Positions 18,410 to 26,949 are shown, counted from the first letter of the stretch. The stretch: DNA of 64,000 nt from Actinoplanes sp. NBRC 103695 (GCF_030269485.1 NZ_BSTL01000021.1:1-64000); one strand, 5' to 3'. Notes: generated by a model not told the origin, from the letters alone. Program-made: numbers and translations.

Positions 18410-18814
18410 CTAGACCGCAGACGCCGTCGACTGTCGAGATTGGAGGTCGTGGGCGACGGCGGTGCAGATTGGCCGGACCAGGGCGAACTCGGCGTGGATC
18501 GCGGCCATCGCCGGCTCGGGGTCGGGCAGCCGGCCGGCGCGCGCCTCGTCCTCGACGGTCGCGAACAGCCGGGACAGGGCCGTGACGCCGAGGTTGGTGG
18601 CGGAGCCCTTCAGGGCGTGCGCCAGCTGGCGCACGCCGGTGACGTCGCCGTCGTGGATCAGCGCCTCCAGTTGCTCGATGCCCACCGGGGTTTTCGAGGT
18701 GTACGAGACGAGCAGCCGCCCGAGCAGGTCACGCTCCGGGCCGGCGGGTGGTTCGCCGCCGGTGATCTCGGTCAGCCGTGCTCGGATGTCGCTCTCGCGG
18801 TCGCCGGAAGTCAC
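18410..18814 (-). CDS. Stand-alone histidine phosphotransfer (Hpt) protein
   Basis: A 134-residue helical protein. Residues 60-80 contain LAHALKGSATNLG, the Hpt phosphorylation motif, with the acceptor His66 and the expected Lys/Gly/Ser that follow. GTG 18814 follows a G-rich ribosome site. It is divergent from a single-domain receiver protein at 18982, so the pair could form the middle part of a multistep phosphorelay fed by a hybrid kinase elsewhere. Confidence 0.85.
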   Translation of the reverse strand: MTSGDRESDIRARLTEITGGEPPAGPERDLLGRLLVSYTSKTPVGIEQLEALIHDGDVTGVRQLAHALKGSATNLGVTALSRLFATVEDEARAGRLPDPEPAMAAIHAEFALVRPICTAVAHDLQSRQSTASAV

Positions 18815-18981
18815 GCCACCCCCATCGGCCCGCCGGGCCACGGCATGAGGTGCATGACGGTTGCGTCTTTCCGCTCTGCCCGAATCTCGGCAGTCCGGGG
18901 CGCTCGCTGCCAAAATGGAGAACGTCACCGGCGCACGCCACCCGCGCTCCGGCCGATAACAGCGATAACGGGGGATGACCC

Positions 18982-19374
18982 ATGAACCAGCCGATGATCC
19001 TGGTCGTCGACGACGACCACGACGTCCTGCAGACCACCGCGCTGATGCTGCGGGCACGCGACTTCGAGGTGCTCACCGCGCTCAGCGGCGCCGAGGCGGT
19101 GGAGATCTGCAACCGGTACCCGGACCAGATCGACGCCGTCGTCGCGGACCTCTCCATCCCCGGGGACACCAGTAACTACACCCAGGCGATCGCCGAGGCC
19201 TTCCCGGACATCAAGCTGATCTACGCGACCGGCATCCCCCGGCACATCGCGCTGTCGACCGGCCTGGTCCAGCCCGGCGTGCCGTACCTGGAGAAGCCGG
19301 TCAGCCCCGACATGCTGGAGAGCCTGATCCGCGGCGGGGTCAGGCGGTTCGTGAAGGCTCGCGACCTCTGGTAG
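18982..19374 (+). CDS. Single-domain response regulator (receiver only)
   Basis: A 130-residue CheY-like protein without an output domain. The acidic pocket D10-D12 (VVDDDHD), the phospho-acceptor D56 (VVADLSIPG), a conserved Thr (YATGIP) and Lys (YLEKPVSPD) are all present. It is divergent from the Hpt gene; together they resemble the shuttle elements of a phosphorelay. The ribosome site GGGGGATGACCC is suboptimal. Confidence 0.88.
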   Translation: MNQPMILVVDDDHDVLQTTALMLRARDFEVLTALSGAEAVEICNRYPDQIDAVVADLSIPGDTSNYTQAIAEAFPDIKLIYATGIPRHIALSTGLVQPGVPYLEKPVSPDMLESLIRGGVRRFVKARDLW

Positions 19375-19376
19375 AG

Positions 19377-19401
19377 AAAATGTCCGATATGCGAGCATTT
19401 T
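19377..19401. promoter_or_regulatory. Inverted repeat AAAATG...CATTTT before the flavoprotein gene
   Basis: AAAATG (19377-19382) and CATTTT (19396-19401) flank an A/T-richer spacer, ending 4 bases before the flavoprotein ATG. The position fits an operator over the core promoter of a leaderless transcript, or a weak terminator of the receiver gene. Confidence 0.35.
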
Positions 19402-19405
19402 GGGC

Positions 19406-20809
19406 ATGCCTCTGACTCGCCGGTCCCTGCTGAAAGCCACCGGGGCCCTGAGTGTTCCGGCCCTGATCAAGGACGACTGGGCCGCGCTCGACGCCTCCCT
19501 GGACGGCACGGTGGAACGGCCCGGCACCGGCGGGTACGACGCCGCGCGCCGGCTGTACGACCCGCGGTTCGACGTGGTACGCCCGCCCGCGGTGGCCCGA
19601 TGCGCGCACGCGGGGGACGTCGCCGAGGCGATCCGGTTCGCCCGGCGCTCCGGCGTGCCGGTGGTGACGCGCGGCGGCGGGCACTCCTACGTCGGGGCCT
19701 CGACCAGCGGGTCGGCGCTGGTGCTGGACGTGCGGCGACTCGCCGGCGTGGGCTACGACGCCGCTTCGCGGACCGCCACGGTGGGTGGTGGGGCACGGCT
19801 TCTCGACGTGTACGAACGGCTGGGCGCGCGCGGCGTCTCCATCCCGTCCGGGTCCTGCGGCACCGTCGGCATCAGTGGCATCACCTCGGGCGGCGGGATC
19901 GGCATGGCGGCCTCCGCGTACGGGCTCACCTGCGACGCCGTCACCGCGGCCCGGCTGGTCACCGCGGACGGGCGGGAACGCACGGTGGACGCCGCCCGCG
20001 AGCCGGACCTGTTCTGGGCGTTGCGCGGCGGCGGGGGCGGCCAGTTCGGCGTGGTCACCCAGTGGCGGATGCGCACGTTCCCGGCCGCGGCGACGGGACA
20101 GTTCACCCTCGCCTACCGGTGGGCGGACGCGGTCGCGGCGGCGGCCGGCTGGCAGGCCGCGATCACGGGACGGGACGGCTCCTGGTCGACCTGCCAGTTC
20201 GTGGCCGAGGCGGACGGCGCTCTGGGCGTACGCATCAACGGTTTTGTGATCGGGGCCGCGCCCGACGCCGAAGCCCGCGCGATCGAACGGGCCGTGGGCC
20301 GCACGCCGTTGTCCGTCAAGCTGAGCCGGCGGCCCTATCTGGACGTCGTGCACGACCGGACGAACTCCGACGCCGGCCGCACGGAGATCGTCGGCAGTGA
20401 CGTCTTCCGCGGCCGGCTGCCGGACCGGGCGATCGCCGCGATCCTGGCCGCGGTGCAGGACCGGGCCCGCGCGAAACGGCCCGGCGTGGCCAAGCTCAAG
20501 CAGCTCACGGGTGCCCCGGCCCGCGTACGGACCGAGACGACGGCGTTCCCGTGGCGCGGGGCGCACACGATGATGCAGTGGCTGATCATGCCGGCGGCCG
20601 GCGACGCGGCGACGGTCCGCGACGCGTACGCCTGGATCGATCGTGGTCATCGCGCCGTAGCCACCTGGTCGTCCGGGCGCTACGTCAACTACCTGGAGCC
20701 GGACCCGGCGCTGCTGTCGCGGTGCCACGGCCCGCATCTGGCCCGCCTGCGTCAGGTCCGGGCGAAGGCCGATCCGCGGCGGCTGTTCCGCACGCCCTAC
20801 GTGCTGTGA
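19406..20809 (+). CDS. Exported FAD-linked oxidase (BBE-like, bicovalent FAD)
   Basis: A 467-residue oxidase of the berberine-bridge-enzyme/PCMH superfamily. The N-terminus LTRRSLLKATGAL is Tat-like. The FAD domain has TRGGGHSYVG with His93 and SIPSGSCGTVGISG with Cys151, the two residues that carry flavin in the bicovalent members (8-alpha-histidyl and 6-S-cysteinyl). The C-terminus has the BBE motif near RYVNYLEPD. Such enzymes oxidise sugars or secondary metabolites. ATG 19406 is chosen over TTG 19400 for the Tat signal. Substrate unknown. Confidence 0.85.
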   Translation: MPLTRRSLLKATGALSVPALIKDDWAALDASLDGTVERPGTGGYDAARRLYDPRFDVVRPPAVARCAHAGDVAEAIRFARRSGVPVVTRGGGHSYVGASTSGSALVLDVRRLAGVGYDAASRTATVGGGARLLDVYERLGARGVSIPSGSCGTVGISGITSGGGIGMAASAYGLTCDAVTAARLVTADGRERTVDAAREPDLFWALRGGGGGQFGVVTQWRMRTFPAAATGQFTLAYRWADAVAAAAGWQAAITGRDGSWSTCQFVAEADGALGVRINGFVIGAAPDAEARAIERAVGRTPLSVKLSRRPYLDVVHDRTNSDAGRTEIVGSDVFRGRLPDRAIAAILAAVQDRARAKRPGVAKLKQLTGAPARVRTETTAFPWRGAHTMMQWLIMPAAGDAATVRDAYAWIDRGHRAVATWSSGRYVNYLEPDPALLSRCHGPHLARLRQVRAKADPRRLFRTPYVL

Positions 20810-20816
20810 GAAAGGT

Positions 20817-20848
20817 TGTAACCTGACGCCGCTACCACGAGTCGTACG
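20817..20848 (+). promoter_or_regulatory. Candidate ECF promoter of sigma gene copy 1
   Basis: TGTAAC (20817-20822) and GTCGTACG (20841-20848), with 20 bases between AAC and CGT, resemble the AAC/CGT bipartite pattern of ECF promoters. The same two blocks with the same spacing precede the second copy (22692-22723) although the spacer bases differ, which suggests function and autoregulation. Confidence 0.45.
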
Positions 20849-20878
20849 GGTGACACCTACCTGGCAGGGAGCGCCTGA

Positions 20879-21379
20879 GTGGACCCCGACATCGATCTCC
20901 GCGACCTGTACGCCGCCTCGGCGGGCCGGCTGGTCGCCCAGCTCTACGGCATGATCGGCGACTTCGCGGAAGCGCAGGACGCCGTGCAGGAGGCCTTCGC
21001 CCGCGCCCTGGCCCGGCCGCACGGCGTACGCGGCGTGGCCAACCCGGAAGCCTGGCTGGTCCGCGTCGCGATGAACGTCGCCCGGTCCCGGCACCGCCGC
21101 CACATGCTGTTCGACAGGATCGTCCGATCCGGCAGGCTCCGCGCCGCCGAATCCACCCCCGGCCTCTCCCCCGACCACGTCGCCCTGGTCGCCGCGCTGC
21201 AGAAACTGCCGCGGGCGATCCGGGAGACGATAGTTCTGCACCACATCGCCGACCTGCCGATCGCCGAGGTCGCGGCGATCGTGGGCTGCACCGAGGTGGC
21301 CGCTCGGACCCGCCTGCACCGCGGGCGCCGCACCCTGGCCGAGATCCTCGGGGCGGACATGGAGGACAGCAATGCCTGA
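20879..21379 (+). CDS. ECF-type sigma factor, copy 1
   Basis: A 166-residue sigma-70 family protein with region 2 (LYGMIGDFAEAQDAVQEAFARAL, WLVRVAMNVARSRHRRHML) and region 4 (ALQKLPRAIRETIVLHHIADLPIAEVAAIVGCTEVAARTRLHRGRRTL). It starts at GTG 20879. Its last codons overlap the ATG of the downstream membrane propeller gene by 8 bp, so the pair is translationally coupled, the usual arrangement for a sigma factor and its regulator. It is almost identical to copy 2 at 22752: I count eight differing residues in 166, clustered in the linker and the region-4 recognition part. Confidence 0.9.
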   Translation: MDPDIDLRDLYAASAGRLVAQLYGMIGDFAEAQDAVQEAFARALARPHGVRGVANPEAWLVRVAMNVARSRHRRHMLFDRIVRSGRLRAAESTPGLSPDHVALVAALQKLPRAIRETIVLHHIADLPIAEVAAIVGCTEVAARTRLHRGRRTLAEILGADMEDSNA

Positions 21380-22664
21380 GCCGACGATCGACTTCCGTGG
21401 CCTGGCCGCCGCCGCGGCCGCCGCCGCCAAGCCCGACTACGCCGATGTCCTCGCCCGCGCCGAGCGCCGCCGGCACCGCAGGGGCTGGTTCGGCACCACC
21501 TTCGTCGTCCTGGCCGTGGCGATCGGTGGCGGGACGACGTTCGCGCTGACCGCCGACCGTGTGCCCAGGCCGGCGCCGGTCGCCGAGGTGCGGCCGTGGA
21601 AGACGGTGGTCCCGCCCGGCGCGACCGCCCCGAAACCGCAGATCAGCTACATCGAGATCAAGCCCGGTCTCTGGGATCCCAAGTATCCGGACAAGCCGCT
21701 GACCGGCATCTTCCCCGAGATCAAGGCCGGCGACCTCAACCACCTCTACATGAACTACCAGGACTGCCGCGCCAAGCCCTGCAAGGCGATGCTGGCTGCC
21801 AGCTCGGACCGGGGACGTACGTGGCGCAAGCTGCCGCTGCCTCGGCAGGACCGCCCGCAGTTCGCGCAGCCGGGTGTCATGCAGGCTTCCGGAAGCACGC
21901 TCGTGGCGGCGTCGGGCTTCGCACCGAGAAGTAGTGAGGGCATCGACAGCACCGAGCGGTTCGAAACGGAGTACTGGGTGAGCGCCGATGCCGGGGTCAC
22001 CTGGCGAAAGGCGAAGGCGCGCGACGCCGACGCCCTGCCGATCGGCCAGCCGGTGCACCAGCGCATCGACGGCGACACCGCCTTCGATCCGGCCACCGGG
22101 GATGTCGTGCGGGTGAGGCGCGACCGCCTCGCCCACCTGGACTACGTCGAAACCCTTACCGGCAACGAGCTCTGGGCGCTCGTCCCCGCGGATCGCAGTC
22201 ACATGGCTGCCTCGATCAGCGTGGACGGAGGGCGCACCTGGGAGAAGCGGCTCCTGCCGGCGTTGCCCCCGGTCGCCCATGGCGCGCCGATGAGGTCCAG
22301 TCTGTTCACGACCGACGGCCGGACGGTGTATTTCGCGGAGCGGCTCCGGGACAGCATCAAGCTGTACGCGAGCGGCGACGGCGCCCGCACCTGGTCCGAG
22401 CCTGTGCCGATCGACCTGAACGGCCCGCTGCTGGGCGTGCTTCCGGTCGGCGACCGCACCGTGATCGTGCAGAGCGCGCACGACGTCCTCCGGAGCACCG
22501 ACGGGGGCCGCACCTTCACCCGGGTGGGTCCGTCGATCGGCGGCTTCCCCCGCCCGATCCCGGGCGGCGGCTACATCATCAATACCAACAACAACGAGTA
22601 CAGCGCCTGGATCTCCGAGGACGGCGCGGAGTGGACGTACGTCAACCATCCGCCGGTCCCCTGA
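21372..22664 (+). CDS. Membrane-anchored Asp-box (BNR) propeller protein, copy 1; putative sigma regulator
   Basis: A 430-residue type II-like protein: a short cytoplasmic N-terminus (about 36 residues, PTIDFRG, an alanine stretch, then KPDYADVLARAERRRHRR), one transmembrane helix (FVVLAVAIGGGTTFALT) and a large outside domain. The latter has at least five Asp-box motifs of S-x-D-x-G-x-T-W type (SSDRGRTW, SADAGVTW, SVDGGRTW, SGDGARTW, STDGGRTF), which indicates a sialidase-like beta-propeller. Sialidase catalytic residues were not identified. Coupling to the sigma gene suggests an unusual anti-sigma or sensor in which the propeller is the input domain and the short cytoplasmic tail binds the sigma factor. 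Confidence 0.82.
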   Translation: MPEPTIDFRGLAAAAAAAAKPDYADVLARAERRRHRRGWFGTTFVVLAVAIGGGTTFALTADRVPRPAPVAEVRPWKTVVPPGATAPKPQISYIEIKPGLWDPKYPDKPLTGIFPEIKAGDLNHLYMNYQDCRAKPCKAMLAASSDRGRTWRKLPLPRQDRPQFAQPGVMQASGSTLVAASGFAPRSSEGIDSTERFETEYWVSADAGVTWRKAKARDADALPIGQPVHQRIDGDTAFDPATGDVVRVRRDRLAHLDYVETLTGNELWALVPADRSHMAASISVDGGRTWEKRLLPALPPVAHGAPMRSSLFTTDGRTVYFAERLRDSIKLYASGDGARTWSEPVPIDLNGPLLGVLPVGDRTVIVQSAHDVLRSTDGGRTFTRVGPSIGGFPRPIPGGGYIINTNNNEYSAWISEDGAEWTYVNHPPVP

Positions 22665-22691
22665 AGCACCGGGGAGGCGCTCCACATCAGA

Positions 22692-22723
22692 TGTAACCTC
22701 ACGCCTCCCCGGTGAGTCGTACG
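22692..22723 (+). promoter_or_regulatory. Candidate ECF promoter of sigma gene copy 2
   Basis: TGTAAC (22692-22697) and GTCGTACG (22716-22723) repeat the arrangement found before copy 1, again with 20 bases between AAC and CGT. The following GGTGACACCTAC is also shared between the copies. Confidence 0.45.
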
Positions 22724-22751
22724 GGTGACACCTACGTGGCAGGAGTGCCTT

Positions 22752-23252
22752 GTGGACCCCGACATCGATCTCCGCGACCTGTACGCCGCCTCGGCGGGCC
22801 GGCTGGTCGCCCAGCTCTACGGCATGATCGGCGACTTCGCGGAAGCGCAGGACGCCGTGCAGGAGGCCTTCGCGCGCGCCCTGGCCCGGCCCCAGGGCGT
22901 GCGCGGCGTGGCCAACCCGGAAGCCTGGCTGGTCCGGGTCGCCATGAACGTCGCCCGGTCCCGGCACCGCCGCCACATGCTGTTCGACAGGATCGTCCGA
23001 TCCGGCAGGCTCCGTGCCGCCGAGTCCGCCCCGGCGCTTTCCCCCGACCACGTCGCCCTGGTCGCCGCGCTGCAGAAACTGCCGCGAGCCGTCCGGGAGA
23101 CGATAGTTCTGCACCACATCGCCGACCTCCCGATCGCCGAGGTCGCGGCGATCGTCGGCGCCAGCGAGGTGGCTGTGCGTACCCGCCTGCATCGGGGGCG
23201 CCGCACCCTGGCCGAGATCCTCGGGGCGGACAAGGAGGACAGCAATGCCTGA
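22752..23252 (+). CDS. ECF-type sigma factor, copy 2
   Basis: A 166-residue near-duplicate of the sigma factor at 20879. Differences that I can see include C to A, T to S and A to V in the region-4 stretch AAIVGASEVAVRTRLH, which is where promoter -35 recognition residues lie, so promoter specificity could have shifted slightly. GTG 22752 is the equivalent start; the longer frame from 22725 lies in the duplicated leader. It overlaps the downstream propeller gene by 8 bp exactly as in copy 1. Confidence 0.9.
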   Translation: MDPDIDLRDLYAASAGRLVAQLYGMIGDFAEAQDAVQEAFARALARPQGVRGVANPEAWLVRVAMNVARSRHRRHMLFDRIVRSGRLRAAESAPALSPDHVALVAALQKLPRAVRETIVLHHIADLPIAEVAAIVGASEVAVRTRLHRGRRTLAEILGADKEDSNA

Positions 23253-24546
23253 GCCGACGATCGACTTCCGCGGCTTCGCCCATGCTGCCGCGGCCGCCGC
23301 CAAGCCCGACTACGCCGATGTCCTCGCCCGCGCCGAGCGCCGCCGTCGCCGCCGGGGCTGGTTCGGCGCGTCGTTCGTCGCCCTCGCGGTGGCGATCGGT
23401 GGCGGTACGTTCGCGCTGACCGCAGACCGTGCGCCGAAGCCGGTCAGGCCCGCGCCCATCGCCGAGGTGCAGCCGTGGCGGACCGTGGTCCCGCCCGGCG
23501 CGACCGCCCCGAAACCGCAGCCCGAGTACATCGAGATCAAGCCCGGTTTCTGGGATGTCAGCGAGCGGGACGTGCCGCTGACCGGGATGTACCCCGAGAT
23601 CAAGGCCGGCGACCTCGACCACCTTTACATGAACTACCAGGACTGCCGCGCCAAGCCCTGCAAGCCGATGCTGGCCGCCAGCTCCGACCGGGGACGCACC
23701 TGGCGCAAGCTGTCGCTGCCGGAACAGGACCGCCCCCGGTTCCGGCAGCCGAGCGTGGTGCAGATCTTCGGAACCATGGTTCTGGCGATGTCGGGCTGGG
23801 AGCCGAAGGACGGCGAGACCTACAACCCGGACCTGATCCCCGACCCGGACTACTGGGTCAGCACCGACACCGGCGCCACCTGGCGGCAGGCGAAGGTCCG
23901 CGAGGCCGACGCCCTGCCGCTCGGCCGCCCGGTCTTCCAGGGCTACTACGGCGACGCGGCCGTCGATCCGGCCACCGGCGACGTCGTGCATCTGAAGGGC
24001 GACAACCGCGGCCAGCCGATGTTCATCGACACCCTGCCGAGCAACGGGCTCTGGCGGATCGTCGCCGCGGACCGTCGCCGCGTCGCCGCCTCGGTCAGCA
24101 TGGACGGCGGGCGGACCTGGGAGAATCGGCTGCTGCCCGAACTGCCCCCGGCCGCGAAGGACGCGCCGTCCGACCGGTACGAGCTGTACACCACCGACGG
24201 CCGGGCGGTGTATTTCGTGGAGAGACTCCGGGCCGGCATCCGCCTGTACGCCAGCGGCGACAGCGCCCGTACCTGGTCCGGGCCGGTCGAGATCGGTCTG
24301 AAGGGCAGGGTGCTGTCCGTACTGCCGATCGACGACCGCACGGTGATCGTCGAGGGCGTGATGGACACCTTCCGCAGCACCGACCGGGGCCGCACCTTCA
24401 CCCGGGTGGGTCCGTCGCTCGGCGCCCGCGGTCACGCGATCCCGGGCGGCGGCTTCATCATCCCCACCAACAACAACGAGTACAGCGCCTGGATCTCGGA
24501 GGACGGCGCGGAGTGGACGTACGTCAACCACCCGGAGGTCCCCTGA
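23245..24546 (+). CDS. Membrane-anchored Asp-box (BNR) propeller protein, copy 2
   Basis: A 433-residue paralogue of the protein at 21372 with the same plan: cytoplasmic tail, transmembrane helix (FVALAVAIGGGTFALT) and an outside propeller with five Asp-boxes (SSDRGRTW, STDTGATW, SMDGGRTW, SGDSARTW, STDRGRTF). The cytoplasmic tail and the first 80 outside residues are close to copy 1, while the central propeller (about residues 150-300) is much more divergent. This is what one expects if the input specificity, and not the sigma contact, is under diversifying change. The C-terminus (NEYSAWISEDGAEWTYVNHP) is again nearly identical. Confidence 0.82.
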   Translation: MPEPTIDFRGFAHAAAAAAKPDYADVLARAERRRRRRGWFGASFVALAVAIGGGTFALTADRAPKPVRPAPIAEVQPWRTVVPPGATAPKPQPEYIEIKPGFWDVSERDVPLTGMYPEIKAGDLDHLYMNYQDCRAKPCKPMLAASSDRGRTWRKLSLPEQDRPRFRQPSVVQIFGTMVLAMSGWEPKDGETYNPDLIPDPDYWVSTDTGATWRQAKVREADALPLGRPVFQGYYGDAAVDPATGDVVHLKGDNRGQPMFIDTLPSNGLWRIVAADRRRVAASVSMDGGRTWENRLLPELPPAAKDAPSDRYELYTTDGRAVYFVERLRAGIRLYASGDSARTWSGPVEIGLKGRVLSVLPIDDRTVIVEGVMDTFRSTDRGRTFTRVGPSLGARGHAIPGGGFIIPTNNNEYSAWISEDGAEWTYVNHPEVP

Positions 24547-24555
24547 TAGGCTGAC

Positions 24556-24580
24556 CTAAGCGGAAAGCTTTTCCGCTTAG
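24556..24580. promoter_or_regulatory. 25-bp perfect palindrome (TetR operator)
   Basis: CTAAGCGGAAA (24556-24566) and TTTCCGCTTAG (24570-24580) are exact inverse copies around GCT. The site ends 12 bp before the ATG of the TetR gene and only 9 bp after the preceding stop codon, so it most likely mediates autorepression of the regulator operon. Confidence 0.8.
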
Positions 24581-24592
24581 GGAGGCGAGCAG

Positions 24593-25108
24593 ATGGTCCG
24601 CGCCGACGCGCAGCGCAACATCGACGCCCTCCTCGATGCGGCGATGACGGTGTTCACCACCTCGGGGGTCGACGCCCCGGCCAAACAGATCGCCGATCTG
24701 GCCGGCCTGGGCGTCGGCACGGTGTACCGGCACTTCCCGCAGCGGTCGGACCTGATCGTGGCGGTTCTCCGCCACGAGATCGACGCCTGCGCCGAGTCGG
24801 CGCAGGCGTCGACGCTCGACGAGTGGTTCCGCGGCTACGTCGCCCTGCTCCGGACCAAGCCGGGGTTCGCGTCCGCGCTGCACTCCGGCGATCCGGCGTT
24901 CGCGGCCCTGCCCGGCTACTTCATGCAGACCCTCGGGCCGGCCCTCGCGTCGCTGCTCGACGCCGCCGCGGCGGCCGGTGAGATCCGGGCCGGCACCGAC
25001 CCCGAGGATCTCCTGTACGCCGTCGCCCTGCTGTGCCAGGGCAAGCACCCCGAGCGCATGGTCGCGCTGCTGCTCGACGGCCTGCGCTACCGGGCCGGCA
25101 CACCGTGA
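24593..25108 (+). CDS. TetR/AcrR-family regulator (SbtR-like C-terminal domain)
   Basis: A 171-residue repressor. The HTH (about residues 8-52) reads IDALLDAAMTVFTTSGVDAPAKQIADLAGLGVGTVYRHFPQRSDLIVAVL, the standard TetR_N block. The C-terminal part (LDEWFRGYVALLRTKPGFASAL) resembles the SbtR-like family, which often sits beside oxidoreductase genes. ATG 24593 has GGAGG 8 bases upstream. Its stop overlaps the next gene (GTGA), and a 25-bp palindrome sits directly upstream. Targets probably include the ATPase and aldo/keto reductase downstream. Confidence 0.92.
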   Translation: MVRADAQRNIDALLDAAMTVFTTSGVDAPAKQIADLAGLGVGTVYRHFPQRSDLIVAVLRHEIDACAESAQASTLDEWFRGYVALLRTKPGFASALHSGDPAFAALPGYFMQTLGPALASLLDAAAAAGEIRAGTDPEDLLYAVALLCQGKHPERMVALLLDGLRYRAGTP

Positions 25109-26949
25109 CCGCCAGCCTCGGCGAGCGGATCCGCAAGCTGCGCCACCGCTCCTTCGTCGGCCGCGACGCCGAGATCGCGCGGTTCCGGGCCCTCCTGTCC
25201 GGCCCCGGCGTGTTCTTCGTCCACGGCCCGGGCGGGGTCGGCAAGACCGCCCTGCTGGACGTGCTGGCCGACATCGCCTCCGACCGTGTCCTCTTCCTCG
25301 ACGACTACGAGCAACCGGCGGAGATCGACGATTGGGTACGCGACGAGTACCTGCCCTCGCTGCCCGACGACGCTTTCGTGGTGATCGCCGGACGCCACCC
25401 GCCCGGGCCGCGGTGGCGGGCCGACCCCGCGTGGCGCGAACTGCTGCACGTGGTCCCGCTGGGCAACCTGCCACCCGCCGACGCCCGGGAATACCTCGCG
25501 ATCCAGCAGGTGCCGCCCGAGCGGCACGACCGCCTCCTGGCGATCAGCCGCGGCCACCCGCTGACGCTGTCGATGCTGGTCGACGCGGTCCGCCGGGGCG
25601 CCGACCCGCATTCGCTCGCCGACGTCCCGGACGTCGTCGGCGCCCTGCTCGCCCAGATCCTCGACGAGGCGCCCAGCCCCCGGCACCGCCACGCCCTCGA
25701 CCTGTGCGCGCACGCCCCCGTGACCACCGAGGACCTGGTCGGCGAGGACCTGTTCGCCTGGCTACGCACGCTCCCGATCATCGTCGAGGGCCCGCACGGC
25801 CTCTTCCCGCACGACGTGGTCCGCGACGCCCTCGACGCGGACCTGCGCTGGCGTGACCCGGCGCGCTGGGCCGACCTGCATCGCCGCCTGCACGCCGGGC
25901 TGGTGTCGCGGATCCACGCGGCGCCGGGCGAGCAGGAGCGGCTGCGAATCCTGGCCGGCTCGATCGTCGTGGCCGGCCCCCGCCTGGGACTCCTGACCTA
26001 TCCGGCGCCGCCACCGGACACCGTCGTCGACCGGCTCCGGGACGCCGACCGGCCCGCGATCGTGGCGATGACGGCCGCCTGGCAGGGCGAGGAGCAGGCC
26101 GCGCTGGTCGCGCACTGGCTGGACGCGCAGCCCACGGCCTTCCGGATCTTTCGCTCCGCCTCCGGCGATCCGGACGGCTACGCCGCGTGTCTCGATCTGA
26201 GCGAGCCGGTCGCGGCCGCCGACCCCGAGGCGAGGGCGATGCTCCGGTACGCCGATCAGCACGGCGCGCCGAGGCCCGGTGAACGGGTGCGGGCGTGGCG
26301 CTTCTTCCTCGACCGCCACCACGGGCAGCGGCCGTCGCCGTCGATGACGCTGGCCACCGCCTGCCAGATGCTCGACATCCTCACCCACGACGACACGGCC
26401 TGGACGTTCCTGGCGGCCTACGCCGACGCCGACATGTGGGGTCCGACAATGGCGTTCCTGGACTTCTGGCGCGCCACCGACACCGGCGGCACGACCTTCC
26501 CGGTGTACGCGCACGACTGGCGCCGCACCGGCGTCGCCGAGTGGCTGGAACTGGTCGCGGCCCGTGGGGCGGGCGTGCCGGCGCGGCCCGCCGAGGAGCC
26601 GTCGGGTGATCCGGTCCTGTCGCGGCCGGAGTTCGCCGAGGCCGTCCGCTCCGCCCTGCGCGACCTGCACGATCCGCGGAAGCTGCGGGAGAGTCCACTG
26701 ATGCGCTCCCGCGCGGTCGGAACCGCCGCGTTGAAGGGCCTTCTGACGGAGGCGGCCGGGACGCTGCCGCCCGCCCTCCGCGCCGTCACCGACCGCACAT
26801 TCCTGCGCCCGGCAACCACCCAGGAGCGGGTGGCCGAGGAGTTGCACCTGTCGTTCAGCACCTACCGCCGGCACCGGGACCGGGCGGTCGCCCAGATCAC
26901 CGCGTGGCTGTGGGACCGCGAGATTGGACACCGGACGACCAGCCGATGA
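25105..26949 (+). CDS. STAND/AAA-type ATPase, putative signalling protein
   Basis: A 614-residue protein starting at GTG 25105, in four-base overlap with the TetR stop. The N-terminal P-loop domain has HRSFVGRDAEIARFRALL (a typical pre-P-loop box of regulator ATPases), Walker A GPGGVGKT at residues 41-48 and Walker B-like VLFLDDYE. A winged-helix and helical part follows. The last 50 residues (TTQERVAEELHLSFSTYRRHRDRAVAQIT) resemble a DNA-binding HTH of the LuxR/sigma-4 type. It may be a transcriptional co-regulator. Function not assigned. Confidence 0.72.
   Translation: MTASLGERIRKLRHRSFVGRDAEIARFRALLSGPGVFFVHGPGGVGKTALLDVLADIASDRVLFLDDYEQPAEIDDWVRDEYLPSLPDDAFVVIAGRHPPGPRWRADPAWRELLHVVPLGNLPPADAREYLAIQQVPPERHDRLLAISRGHPLTLSMLVDAVRRGADPHSLADVPDVVGALLAQILDEAPSPRHRHALDLCAHAPVTTEDLVGEDLFAWLRTLPIIVEGPHGLFPHDVVRDALDADLRWRDPARWADLHRRLHAGLVSRIHAAPGEQERLRILAGSIVVAGPRLGLLTYPAPPPDTVVDRLRDADRPAIVAMTAAWQGEEQAALVAHWLDAQPTAFRIFRSASGDPDGYAACLDLSEPVAAADPEARAMLRYADQHGAPRPGERVRAWRFFLDRHHGQRPSPSMTLATACQMLDILTHDDTAWTFLAAYADADMWGPTMAFLDFWRATDTGGTTFPVYAHDWRRTGVAEWLELVAARGAGVPARPAEEPSGDPVLSRPEFAEAVRSALRDLHDPRKLRESPLMRSRAVGTAALKGLLTEAAGTLPPALRAVTDRTFLRPATTQERVAEELHLSFSTYRRHRDRAVAQITAWLWDREIGHRTTSR

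Noticed and set aside
19340..21430. Very long minus-strand open frame (696 codons) opposite the flavoprotein and sigma genes
   Set aside because: It is a mirror of strongly coding plus-strand genes, with low-complexity Arg/Gly/Pro composition and no domain.
20817..24546. Sialidase function for the two Asp-box proteins
   Set aside because: Asp-boxes are present, but the arginine triad and the nucleophilic Tyr/Glu arrangement of sialidases were not found, and the genes are coupled to sigma factors; a sensor role fits better.
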